A stretch of DNA of 64,000 bases from contig NC_083597.1 in NCBI RefSeq assembly GCF_020882245.1, positions 9,768,581 through 9,832,580 on the forward strand, read 5' to 3'. The notes beneath the pieces are model-generated. The model was not told where the DNA came from, ran no database searches, and saw only the letters and a list, made by a program, of their open reading frames with translations. The position numbers were made by a program, and so were the translations under genes. The stretch's first letter is position 1. Each line of letters begins with the position of its first letter. This stretch comes from Rhopalosiphum padi. Lineage: Eukaryota > Arthropoda > Insecta > Hemiptera > Aphididae. This document shows, one piece after another, positions 13,201 through 26,358 of the stretch.

Positions 13201-15554
13201 GATATTAATATTATATTATCAAGTATAAAAATAAATGCTGCAATATTTAAAATATTATTTATTATTTATAAAATGCATAATCTATTATTTTTATATACTA
13301 CTATTTAAATATATTATTAATACATGATTACCATAATGTAATAAAGTTTTTATTATTTGCTAATTATATACACTAATGTATATATCTACGAAACCATTAA
13401 CTTTGTGTGTTATAAAATGTTATTTTAAGTGCATACAAAATAAAAACAATGTATAAATTGTAAGAATAAATATTATTGAATGCTAAAGCTTATGACTTAA
13501 GGACTAGATGATAAAAATGCCAAAATCTAGAATTAGAAGAACCAAAATAATATTGTTATTTTGGTAACATTATCTAAGGTACCTATTGCTTAATCATAGA
13601 AAATATAAATACTACTTAAAATAGTTTTAAAATAAATAAATAAATATGTAAATGAAAAAAGTAAATCGGTCTCACCCATTTCTTAATTTTATTAACAAAA
13701 GTATAATATATTTATTTAAATATAAGATAATATAGATAACTCATCATAAATACATTATAATAATATTGTATAATAAAAGAAACCGGTATAGTATATATTT
13801 CGTAAAAATATAAGTCTCTTATAGTCATATAGATATACCTATAAGTTACAACTTACAACAATAGTTAACTTGAATAAATATAATAATCTATAGGGCTTAC
13901 CCTCCGCATGCACACATAGGTCTTTCTTTTTTATTTGGACTATATTATGATATATACTATACATATATTCAAGTAATAAAAAGGTTTAAATTTTACAGTT
14001 ATAATAAAGACGTGAGGTTATTTAAATTAAAGTTATCTTATGATATGCTTAAATAATATTTATTTTTTTTGTTATTTATTTATATATTGGTTGGGTAACA
14101 AAACCAAAAAAGAAAAAAATTTAGATAGTTGTATACAAAATAACATTAACCACCGTAAAACTAAACTCCTACAAATAAAATATATTATAATATTAGGTAT
14201 AATGATAGTGGTTACTGAATTATTATTTTTAAAGTATGTATTATGATAAATGTATGAACAGAGAAAATAATGTTAAATTGTTATCTAAAAACAAATTGTG
14301 CATAATGTGTAGGAATGCAAGACCTACATATTATAACACACTTGTATGATGTCTTCAGGAATTAGTCACAAAATACAGAAAATGAAAAAGTATAAATAAA
14401 AAAATAAAAAGCCAAGATGGAAGTATAAAAAAACCAGTTAGGTTTTTATCAGAAAAATGTGATATGAAGATGTATATCATGTGTATTTATAGTATTTTAT
14501 AATAATAGTGAAGACGAAGAAATGTATGAAAAAAAAATAGAAAAAAAATATTGCGTGCATTGGGTTGTATGATAGATGAAATCCAAGAAAAATTCATAAT
14601 TATAGCATAATATTGTAGACATATAAATATAATATATAATATATATATATATGTATATGTGTAATTTAAGTGTGAAGAGCGCAAATATAGATCGTCAGGA
14701 AAGTTTTCAATGAATTCCAATGATTGACAGCATAGTCGACTATTAATTTCTCACTTTCTTTTCTTAATAATAATTAAAACTATTATAGTATTATTATAGT
14801 AGACATCATAAAATATATATTTATTTCGATGTATACAATGGTAATGCAAAGGCCAAACGTATTTGGTCATAGTGCATTATATAGTTATAATAAGACGTGT
14901 ATTATAATGGTCACAATATCATACGAATATGTATTATATTAAATTATCGTGTAACGTAATCGTATAAAATATCTACTCGAGTACCGTATCATACTCTGCG
15001 GCAGTTATTTGATTCGAAAATATTAATCATTCGCTTTACTATAAAATGACGTTATACGGACAAAACAATATTATTATTATAAACACAATCGGTTATTATT
15101 ATTAATCACGAAACGGATTATTTCGGTTTGACCTGTCATAGGTAGAGGTATTATAGGTACGTCACATTTATATTAGGCAGCCTGCAGGATTTCTCGACGG
15201 AAAATATAGGTAAATAATAATATACACGCGCATTAATCATTTGAATGTAAATCCGCTCACTGTAGGCCGTAGAAAATTGTATCGCGTACATACCTAGAAC
15301 CACCATCGCACGCAACACTGACGCCGATCCTGGTGTTCATAATAGAATCGTATATATATATATAATATACTGCTGCTTTTGTGTAGTGCATATACGCGCG
15401 CACACACCGAAAGCATAAATACATAATATTATATACATATAGATATATTATATGCTTTATAACATCGCGGTGACTTTAAGTAAACCGAGACGACACCGTA
15501 CTATATACATAGTAAACGTACAACTATGGAAGTATACAGACGAGTGGTACGACA
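7201..15554. other. AT-rich intergenic region
   Basis: No gene supported. It holds A/T runs, short microsatellites and old repeat debris. A 68-codon frame at 8662-8868 has a good donor (GGTAAGC at about 8704) but no partner exons and is not called. The part from about 14980 to 15540 is less AT-rich and CpG-bearing, with no recognisable gene. Confidence 0.5.
9720..10745. repeat. Degenerate repeat, probably related to TIR family B
   Basis: Contains ACTTAACAATTTACAATAG followed by AAATAGGG at about 10580-10605. This parallels the interior of the intact element at 55575-56357 (56154-56182) and of the copy at 15555-16246. The sequence also ends near 10740 with a GTATTATTAAATG-like subterminal motif. 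Ends are not definable; it may be more than one copy. Confidence 0.4.
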
Positions 15555-16246
15555 GGTATGTTCACCCCCATTTTTCATTTAATAATGCGGTTATCCAAAA
15601 AAACCATTTTTAATTTTAAAAGACCATATTTTTCAAATCGTTGAGATTTTTTTGTACTAGAAGTCTCCTTATACAAAGTTTTGTAACACATCCCATTTTT
15701 ACTGTAAATAATTTAGCGAGGAGGATTTTTTGAAAACGTTAACGTATCAAAATCAAAATTCAGACGAGTATTTTTAATGTTATTTAATTTTATGTACTAA
15801 CAAGGAAAATTTATTATTATAGGTCCATTATAATGGGTGTAAATTAATGGGGGCTATAGTGATTTGAAAATTGAAGTAATCATTATTAATCTATAAATAT
15901 TTATAATTTATAAAAATTATAAATAATAAATACTAGATTCAATAATACATATATAAGTATTTTACATTTTTGTAAAACTATTTTTAAGGACTATTATTCT
16001 TAGTATAAACATTTTAGTAACTGAGAAACTACTAATTCAAAGTTTAAATTGAAATTTTCAAAAAAAAAAAACAAAAACTAAATAATTATTACAATAGAAA
16101 CAGGAGGGTTCTTATTTGAGAAACAGAAGTTTTGGTCACCGCAGGCCACTCATACAAAAGAATCTTGAAAATTTAAAACAAGATTTTTAAGTATTATATT
16201 TAAAAATGCCAAAAATCATAATTTGAATAACTTTATTGTTAAATAA
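15555..16246. mobile_element. Truncated TIR element, family B
   Basis: The left part (GTTCACCCCCATTTTTCATT, then AATAATGCGGTTATCC) matches the inverted right end of the intact family-B copy at 55575-56357. The right part (16030-16240) is roughly the inverse of the left, giving a long palindromic structure with GGAGG-containing inner motifs at about 15718-15726 (inverted) and 16103-16109 (direct). Both extreme termini with the CAGGGTGATT motif appear to be lost. No coding capacity. Confidence 0.6.
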
Positions 16247-19200
16247 AATAATAATATATACCCGTGATGTAATAATATAATAACATTGGTCATGAGGAAT
16301 GGCAAACGGCAAAAAAATAAGCACATTTACTGTAAACTTTTTAAAAAAGAATACTAATTATTATTATTAACATTATTGTCGGTATTATGTTTTTAAAATT
16401 CAGTTATTATTGGAATAAAATCTCTCTTGCGAGATGTATAGCTAATGTATTTAATATTATACTGCAGTGTCATGGGTCGAATAGTAATAATATCATATAA
16501 AATATAATATACTCTTCACATGCAGTGGCTTGGCTTGGATATGATTTTTTGAAAAATAAGTGATGATGGATTATTGATGAAATAAATCTGATACAAAGTA
16601 GCTATGAATAATAAATATAAATAATACTTCTTCAAAGTAATAAACCAATACTTTTTATTTATGTAAATAAGTATTTGTGCATGATATACTGTGATTTTTT
16701 AATAAAAAAAATATTAAATTTTTATTATATTAATTATTTAAATATTACATATTTAATTTATGTTTTATTAAGAGCTTGAAATCAAAATCATAATTTTTAA
16801 TTTTAATTTAATTTATCTGTATTAAATTTTTCTGATTTAAATTTAAAAATAATTTAGTAATATATAATATATACACATTTATAGTTTTTTTTATTATTGC
16901 ACAATATATACTTAAGAAATAAAATTATACATATTTATAATATACATATTTTAAATAATATTATACAGTTACGAAGGGTAAATATTTTCCTCGTTTGGTA
17001 TTTTTTCTTGTGCTTTTACAACACAAACTAAAATAGTTATTTTTTTTTTTTTTTTTTGATAACTATTGACAATCACGAACCTGTTATACCGATAACCACG
17101 TAAAAACCGTTGTTTATAAACACATTATAGGGAGATTATTTACCCTACGTGACCATTGACGGATTAAGGTTAAGTAATACATGAACATTTTTCTAACCAC
17201 GTATTATATTTTTCTAAGCTAACGTGTAGTGTATACTGTGTACCTATAAACTACTTAGTCACTAAGTCTTAGTGATGCACTGCAGTCATCTTACAAGCGT
17301 TTAGCTATTATTTACTAGATATATAAGATTTGTTTTTACATACGCGTAAGGTTATAGCCTATTTCTTATGCAGATGTTATTCATATTCCTATCGTTCAAA
17401 CAAAATGTTTTTTCGTTTTATTATTTTTTTGTATTATTTTCAAAATAATCAACAATATAATAATTTTTTTGAATTTTTTAGATAAAGAGTACTAATTTTT
17501 AGGAATTTATTTTTAAATACTGCTATAGTAAGAGTAAAAACATGTACTTACATCTTAATATTTTATACAAGTCAAAGTAAAACTAGTTTAAATTCAAAAC
17601 AAGCTAGGTAGTTTACACGATAAAAATGTTTTCTTTAATGTGATTTAATACAATTTTTTTTTAAATCACTTCGACTCAAGCAGTAATTTTTCAGCGGTTA
17701 AGCATTTATCTGACGTATCTATATTGTTAATAGATTAAAATATATGTACAATTTCGATACACTTTTAATTATTATCAAACATAACATATTTTATGTTATC
17801 GAAACCTGTTTTCTATTCGACCATTTCTACATTAGATTAAAATCCAACAAATAAAACACATTCATATTCCCTTCTCTTAACTTCGTTAAATTAAAATAAT
17901 AATAATAAAAAAAATGGTACCCGTAAAGAAACGCAAGTTACCTTTCCTTTCGCTTGTCAGGTCTTCCGTATCTTTCGCACGATGTTAATTGGCAATGTTG
18001 TATGATTTATTTTTTCTTTCATGATCTTTCTTTTTTTCACCCTCAACTTTGGCAGTGACTTTAACGAAGCGTATGATAAAACGATAGTCAACATATAATA
18101 AGATTATAGAAAGAAAGTATATTCTCAATAAAAAAACAATGAAAACGTAAAAACATATTATCATAGATATTGTTTACTGCAATATCAATGCATCATGATA
18201 AATATTAACATATGATTACCGATCAGGTAAGGTAAAATATAATATACGATTTATATTTGTAGTATATTAGATAAGTGATTGCCAATCTATAATACGGATG
18301 GCTTATTAACTGTAATCATTTAGAATTTGAGAGAACGCTCATTTCAAATGTCCAACTTTTAAGTGTTTCTATTTCTACTCAAACCCAGTAAATATTATTA
18401 TCATCTACACTTGTTGATATTTTCAAAAATAATAAAATTAGTTTGGTGTGTAATACTAGGTATATATATTAATAACTAGACAAAGAGTAATATTTGAAAA
18501 GTATACACAATAATATACAAATGATAAATATTCCGAAATAATAATAAATTTAAAGAAGTATATACACCACCAGTCATGTATTTCGTTTTGGAAGCATATA
18601 AACTTAATCACAAGCCTCACGTAATATAATATAGTATAAATGATATTATAAAGACAGCAGAAGATATTATAATTATTTTAACATTTAATGAAACATTTAA
18701 TATTCAGCTATTGCTTTTGAATATTTCACTCATGTGTTTTCACAGGAAATTTTAACTATTTACGGTCGAAACGCGTCAGACTGAACAAAACATAATAATA
18801 TTATAAGCATTGCACAGGATACACTGCCAAGCCATTGTGGTGCATTACGGCAGTGTGTGTGTGTGTGTGTGTGTTATATATATAGGCATTTCTTATTGTC
18901 TTAGTTTTGTTCAACACAATAATTAATATTATTCATTTCCAGATGTTTAACATGGTTGACCAATCTCATTATGGTTAATCCGGGGGCATTCCCCTTAAAA
19001 TTTACATTGATGCAAAACAGTTCACAGTATTAAACACGATTTTTGCAATGATTTTACGTTTTTCGCAGTCAGTCATAGGTATCATCTAACATTCTACATG
19101 TAATGTAGATATCTAAAGATTCACAAACCGGTGCGCATCATTCATCCGAAGTATTCAAAACACTGTGGTGCCATACTATATAATATTGATAGGTATATAA

Positions 19201-22040
19201 TAATAATAATAATAAATTATACATTACACAGATGACGTAGTGACGTTATTCTGCGAAGATCTAATAGTAAAGTAATATAATATTATTGTATACGCAAACA
19301 AAGCGGTTAAGAGTTTTTATTTTTGTATAAATAATTTTCCACGAAAGCGTTACATTTTTCCATTTTAATTACCAAGACCTATTTACGTATATATAATATA
19401 CATATATGTAAACCTATAAGTTTAGAAAATAATCTGTGTACGTCGGACAGTAAACAATAAAAACATAAACATTAATAATAGAAATACGCAAGTAGGCATG
19501 CGTTTATGGTAGGTCGTGTTTGTAATTAGCGGTGTATATTATATTGTATATAAATTAGGTATAAATTAAATTAATCCAGACTTATATTAGCGTTTGAGAT
19601 ACAAACAATTGAAAAAAATGCACACATTTCAAATTTCACATGCAATAAATATATTGTTTTACGTGATCATATATGACAAGCACACGTTTCGCTTTTTAAA
19701 CGTTATTAGAGCGAGTTTATCTGTAGTTGCAACAATGATAAACACGAATTTAAAACAGCATTATGTGATATACATAATATACAAATAAGTAATAACTTAT
19801 TTCTGGAAATAATTACTCATTAAAATTCTTAAATGATCAAAATCACAAAAAAAAACCAAATACTACGAATTTAACAACTGACAATATGAAAAATGTACTA
19901 AATTATTATTATAGAGCGCAATAGATTATCACACTATTCGGATTCTTAGTTATCTATCCCTCGTGATTATAAAACTCCTACGTATTTCAGTGAGTAAGTA
20001 CTCCACTGCAAAATGTTTCATAAAGTTTGTCTTCATGATGAACGCCCACAACCAATCATCCTACACACTATAATCTATAGTTTATTAACTTATAGCTGTA
20101 TAATACAATATTTATGCTATCGCTTTTATCTGAGCTTCAAAACTTATATAGTTGTGCGCCTGTGCCAACACTTAATGGAAATTTAATAAAAACATTTTTT
20201 AAATATTTACATACATTTCTGGACAATTGACATTTTATATCTGTATACGTAAAGCAAGAACAAACATTTTATTTTTAGTTTAGGTAACTACTATGCCAAT
20301 AATGTGTTTAAAAATATCTTAAATAGTAAAAAAAATATTTTTAAAAATATGTATCAGATAAAAATGTGTTGAAAGAGACATTCACAGTAAAATAGTCTTT
20401 ATGAACTAATATATTTTATGAATATTGTAACGATATAATAGATAATAATAATTTAAATAGTTTTAGACGGATAGTGGACAGTGGTACTATAATTTATTGG
20501 TCTTATATTTTTTGTTTTTTCATTTTATCGATTGTTTATAAAGTATAAATACTATAATGAATTTTTTTCTTATTGTTAGATTAAGTACTTTAAATGTTTT
20601 TGTATTTTTGGAAGGGAATTCTTATATATAAATATTTACATAGAAACTTAAAATTATTTATTAATAACGTATTATTTACTTATATCATAAAATAATAACT
20701 GAACATCTTTATTCTATGCAATTTACATAGAATATTGAAACAAGTATTAACTTTCTTTCTTTTTCTTTTTAACTTATTGATTTTAATTTCAAGCACCAGA
20801 AACATTAAAAACAAGTTTCTTGTCTCTATAAACTATATTACGTATTTGTTCTACCTAACTAATCGCATATTTAAAAAAAATAATTTTTAAAATTTTTAAC
20901 GAACATTTAAAAAATCCTAGGAGCTGTAATGACGTATACTAAACTCCACAGAGTCTCCACTTAAAATAATTTTTTGATTACAAAATTATTTATCATACAT
21001 TTAAGATGTACCCCGTAACCTTATGCTCAAGTGAGCGAATAAGTGAAACGTGTAATAGCTGGAGTACGCAACATATAGTTCCGGTTTAAATAATTGAATA
21101 TAACTTTCCTAGAATTTTATACAATATAAAATTTATTTAAAATGGACATGTTTTTTATGTTTAAAATAAACAGTTTTTGAAACCATATAAACGTTTTGAT
21201 AGTTAATGATAATCTTTTAAACAAAAATGACTTACAGTTAATTAAAATTTCTTGGTATAAATGTGTACCTATAAATTCATAAAACTAGTTCTTAAACATT
21301 AAATGTAAATGCATTAAGTAAATGCATATTGCATATGTAGTGAATATACGTTAATGCAATGAATGATTTATTATAAATAGATAACAACAACATTATTATA
21401 TGGTTTCTAAAGATCAAAATTTGCAGCAAAAACAATTTTTACGTGTTCCAGTGTTCATTTAGAAACAAATAAATTATAATTTGAGATGTTGAATTTATAT
21501 TTAATTAATTCTCATTTTTCATACGCGGCAAATATTATTTGTTGAGATTATAAGTTGTTAAATAAGATGTGGTGCATTATTTTTAAAATATTTAAATGAT
21601 AAACTTTGTGGTGATAAAGAATCAGATAGATTCTCTAGCCACAATTATATATTTTATTTTAGCAAACGTCAATTTTTGTAACAGATTTATTGTTAATAAA
21701 ACCAGCATGATTGTAAAGATGAGATATATTGTGGTTAGATAGTGTTGAATGTGTAGCAGATAAGCAATACAATATTATGCTGACCATCATTTTCATATAG
21801 CCACAAATAATTAAAGAGGCGATAATAATAGATATACTAAGTACTATAGATAGTTATATTTTAGTGTTTATGTATTAAACTGCATTCTAAAATAAATTCA
21901 TCATCTTACAACATTTTCATTAAATACACTTTTAAATAGAATTTTTAAAGAAATTTTTAAGTATTTTTAAAAAGGTTTTTGTGATTATTTAAAGAATTAA
22001 AATCCCAGGCCTATCTAATAAAATCGGTGGTTTGTAACTA
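16247..22040. other. AT-rich intergenic region with microsatellites
   Basis: No gene supported. Includes a poly-T run at 17040-17057, a GT microsatellite at 18853-18874, a TAA microsatellite near 19198-19215 and scattered A/T runs. The patches at 17060-17300 and 18720-19180 are less AT-rich but show no exon. Confidence 0.5.
18853..18874. repeat. (GT)11 microsatellite
   Basis: Uninterrupted GT dinucleotide tract directly seen. A short inverted pair CACTGCC / GGCAGTG flanks its left side. Confidence 0.9.
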
Positions 22041-22323
22041 CAGTGTAATCTCGATTATCTATTGTCATCCGCGGAATCGTCTACATACCTTTATGTATAC
22101 AAAAAATATATATTTCTTTACATTGTACATAATTATCGGTTTAATTGAGTTGTTATAGCCAATTACTCGATAACATCGTATAATACAATATACGCTTGTT
22201 TAATACATATTAATACTTTTTGGTAATTATTGATTCGTAATTTTAATTGTTTGATTATCCGTGTAATTCGCTTATTCGTGGATGCTCTGCCACCCTATTC
22301 TGCAGATAATCGAGAGTACACTG
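22041..22323. mobile_element. pogo/Tigger-like MITE, 283 bp
   Basis: The terminal inverted repeats CAGTGTAATCTCGATTATCT (left) and CAGTGTACTCTCGATTATCT (right, reversed) differ by one base over 20. They are flanked by a TA duplication at 22039-22040 and 22324-22325. A CAGTG end followed by TCTCGATTATC, with a TA target, is the pattern of the pogo/Tigger branch of Tc1/mariner transposons. The interior repeats the GATTATCCG motif and is too short to code; it is a non-autonomous derivative. Confidence 0.85.
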
Positions 22324-25300
22324 TATTCATCTTATTTTTTAAATCTAACTTGATGTCTTTACTCTTTACTCTCATTACAATATTTGTTTTTAAATTTTTT
22401 ATGATATTAGAAAAAAATAAAAGAAGAATCAAATTAAGTTATTACGTTTAATTCTTATTCTTTAATATATTATAATTTATAATTATCTATGTATATATTT
22501 TATTGAGAATAATAAGAAAAGTTAGATCAAAATTCCTTATATGGTGTTTTAATTGTTTAAAAGCAATATCTATTATAATAGAATATTATAAAATATAGCT
22601 AGTATAATATATTAATATATATGTTATCGGAAGTAATGACAGTTTAGGAAATAATGACAGTTCCCAATATGGTAAAGGAATGATATCATTCGCTAGGAAT
22701 TGACATCATTTCCTTAGTTTATTAGGTGCAATGTTATCACGTATTGCTTTCCTACTCTTAATTTAAAATTTACATAAATAAAAAACAATTCCGTATCGCC
22801 AACACAGTAAATTTAGTAGTGTTTACTTTTTAATGCAGTATGTTTGGTATTTACAACATTCAATGAATTCAGTAAAAATAGACACATACATATTACAATG
22901 TATGTAATGTGCATCATTGATTGCTGTCGTTAGATAATATAATAACGTACTAGGCATTGATATAATTTCTTAAATATCAACATTTATAGTAATATACATA
23001 TGAATTGAGAGTTATTCAGAATAATCCTCATTTATAATAATCTTTATGATAAGTTTAAAATCCCCTCTAGATTTAATATTTTTATTTCAATCTATGTATG
23101 ATATAAATTAATACATTTTAACTGGACGCGGAAAACTCATACCTTGACGAGCACCTTAAATTTGAAAAATAAGTGACGATGTGAAATAAAAAAAAAATCG
23201 TTGGTGTAATACTAAATATTAAAATAGTAAGTATCATAAAATATCAAAGATAATGAAAAATATTTTCTAAACAAAAAAATAACAGATAAAAATGTACTAA
23301 CTAAACTAAATTAAACAAAACCTTACAACAATGCTTATTACTGAATATATCATAACAAGGTTATTTCAGTTAGTAAAAAAAAAATTATTATTCTAAAAAC
23401 TTAATTTTGTAATTCCAATCCGTAATACTTCACTCGTAAATTACAACGTCTCCTAAAGTCATTAAGGACGTCTCACGGTTGCGTTTAATCCACTCTACAT
23501 TCAAGTTGACACAATGTCACTTTATTCTCGCATAATTGTTTCCTCTTAATGTGAAGAATATCTAGGTTAACTAAAAAATCACTTTACGTAGTAAATTTTT
23601 GTCTTTGGTGTTATCATTTTATCAGATGTCGAACCAAATCATAATAATTGAGTCATAACAAAAAGAATTATTCACGTTATTAGCCTTGGTCTATATAATA
23701 ATATATCATAGATATGGTTTGTGGCTAATAATATCTTAAAATGTCAATGAAATTTTCAATTTAAATCACCTTTTACACTAACTTCTTAAATTTGTATTAT
23801 TATTAAAACTACGAGAATAACAAAAAGTTGACATTATTAATTGTATTAAAATTATGTAGCTAAAGCTTGTTGATTTAACGTCCAAGACTGGAAAAATTGT
23901 TGAAACTATTAAAAATGTAAAACTAGGTACTATAATTTCTAAAATTATGATTTGAAAAAGGATTGTGGGAATTCATAAAAAAAAATTATAAGACGATTGA
24001 GAGAAAATTTTCAGTTTTTAAATAATTTAAATCAAGTAAACTATGACAGCAAATTAGTTTTCTCTTTTCTAAATTAATTTACACTATAAAAATAACATAC
24101 ATAGTTACAAAAATACCAGTTTTATGTAAACATAGTTGTAAACTATAAAACTCATTAAGACTTGTCGAATTTTAATGACCCGTACTGAGAGTCAAAGTTG
24201 TTTAATACAGTGTAGAAAATCATACTCCAATTATTGTATTACGTATTATATTATTATTAAATTATAGTAATAAATAATAAAGTATTTTTACTATAGCTTA
24301 ATGGATATGTTCAAATTAATTTATCCAATCTCGATTTCTGAAAAATTGGAATATATTGATTAGGTATTTAAAGTTCCACACAGAGGAAATAGAATATAGA
24401 GTAATTTTATTATTGTTATTTTATTTAAATATACTATTAATATTTCAATTTGTAATATTATATTCTTCGCCATTACTGCAAAAGAAAAGATATACGTCTC
24501 GTTGTAAAATTAATTATCAATCGACAATCGTTAAAATATCTCGTTCATTTTGGATAAATAACTTTCCACGCTTATAGTTTTCGCACAATGATTAATAATT
24601 ATTTATGCATTTCTATATAACCAACTGCAATGAAAAAATATTAAAAATGTTTTAACAATAGTAATAATTTATATGAATGCATTTAATTTTATTCAGATTA
24701 TTCTCAACTTATGAGTGATAATTAAGAAAGCTAAAATTATGGACAAAACGTAAACGATGAGTGCTGATGCGTCCTTAATGCATTAATGTTATAGAAATGA
24801 AATGCTTGATAGGATTTACACACAATGAGATACTTCTTGTCGTGAAAGACATATTTTTATACACTCACGGATGTGAAAATATTAATGTTTTCCAAAACGG
24901 CGTATAGTGTAGGTATTTTTGTATTACAGATATTCAAGCTGCATTTAAACGCACGCAACAACATTAAAATATCTCAAAAAATTTATAATTTTCCTTTTTT
25001 TTTTACATATACGACTGTTCAAACTTAAAAATTGTTTATATTTTACCGCAGCAGTTTTTTATATGCAACAATAGTAATTTTATTAAAAAAAAAACTTTTA
25101 AAAATATGTTTTAATAAATTTATCGCTTCTGCGGCAGGAATTCGTGGCATAAAATACGAACAGCGCATCATAATACACTCGCGAAAGTAACGTACAATAA
25201 AGGAAAAAACCTAACCGAAAACGAGTCATTGACGTGTGTACAGATATAGGAGTCGAATGATGTACCAAATACGGAGAGAAGAGGATTAAACGCACATCTC

Positions 25301-25430
25301 GATAAGACACCTCTTCTTGTAATACATATATAATATATTATTATGGTTTTAATAACATATTTCATTAAATTAAATTATCTGGAAATTAAAAATCGGATGA
25401 CGACTTTCGCGATTCCTATATAGGTATTTA
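22324..25430. other. AT-rich intergenic region
   Basis: No gene supported. A small cluster of GGAA/ATGACA motifs with a 14-bp perfect palindrome lies at 22629-22713 (see findings). Open frames at 22230-22451 and 24356-24577 have the composition of random AT-rich DNA; the first starts inside the MITE. Confidence 0.5.
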
Positions 25431-26249
25431 AATGATACGCAGTGTATGTGCGCTACAGAATCGGCTTGAATGAACCGGCCGCTCAAGGTCGGAACGAATT
25501 TCTCGAAGGGACTCGACTCCACGACGTCGGGTCGTCACGCCCACGAGTCACGACCACGGTGGCGGCGCCGAACTAGGTGGAAAAAAAAATTACACGAAAA
25601 ATTTCCACCGGTAGACGGTCTCATATAATTGGAACGATAAAAAATATTATACAAGGTATGTACATATTATATGTAGTAGGTATACGTACAAGCCGCGCGT
25701 GCCGTCGACGAAGGGGAAAGTGTCGGGGAAACGGAGATAATATGTATCGTGATAATATTTGTAACGTGTAGTCCGTATGGAAAAAACTGGCCGGAAGGAA
25801 GGGAAAATCGCGGTGGTACAATAATGGTATAATATCTCATATAGTAGGCATATTGTTATAGTTGCAGAAGAAGAGGAAAAAAAGCGCGTTCACAAGTCTG
25901 ACGGAACGCATGATAATAATATTGTAATGTACGCGCGCGTCCTGCCGCCGCCGTTTACCTGTCGCTGCCGGGGTGGGAGGCGCGGCCGTCTCGCGGACAC
26001 GGGTAAAAACCAGGATGGCGCGCCCGGCCGGGTATCACTCGTCCGCGAACGACCGACGGTCGTCGAATACGCCGAATAATATCCGCGTCGCCTCTGTAAC
26101 ACATATACCTACTATATTAGTACAATAATCATACGATTAATTTCTGTTATTCCTCGCACATCATACGACATAATATACCGTTTTCATCAACTGAACGATA
26201 TTTACGCATTTTTTAAAAAAAAATAATAAAATCCTTACGTCTGAATGAT
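25431..26249 (+). promoter_or_regulatory. CpG-rich promoter-like region upstream of the putative gene 2 leader
   Basis: Abrupt rise in G+C and CpG compared with DNA on both sides. The densest parts are 25470-25575 and 25930-26100, with many CG dinucleotides (for example GGCGCGGCCG). Frames open on both strands here are a by-product of few stop codons and have no splice or coding support. It lies just before an exon-like segment with a perfect donor, so I read it as promoter; strand choice follows that donor. Confidence 0.5.
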
Positions 26250-26358
26250 ATCGCGCATGACCCGCGACCGAACACCGACCGCCGACGACTGACGTCTCAC
26301 CGCCACCTGTAGCTGTGGTACGACCCCGGAACCCTTACGGCATCCGCATCCGCAACAG
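26250..26358 (+). other. Putative non-coding leader exon of gene 2
   Basis: C-rich, CpG-rich segment ending CGCAACAG|GTAAGT at 26358, a near-perfect donor. Its left limit is a guess because no initiator is clear. The coding exon of gene 2 needs an upstream spliced leader (acceptor at 63084), and this is the best donor in promoter-like surroundings on the plus strand. It contains a short upstream frame (26257-26292). The link to 63085 is an inference; another gene or another leader is possible. Confidence 0.45.
26257..26292 (+). other. Upstream ORF in the putative leader exon (11 codons)
   Basis: ATG at 26257 reads MTRDRTPTADD and ends at TGA 26290-26292, inside the proposed leader. If the leader is real and transcribed from before 26257, this uORF could dampen translation of gene 2. 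The start of transcription is not known. Confidence 0.3.

Noticed and set aside
25890..26102. 70-codon minus frame in the CpG-rich island
   Set aside because: High G+C lowers stop frequency; Arg/Pro-rich in every frame, no leader, no splice logic.
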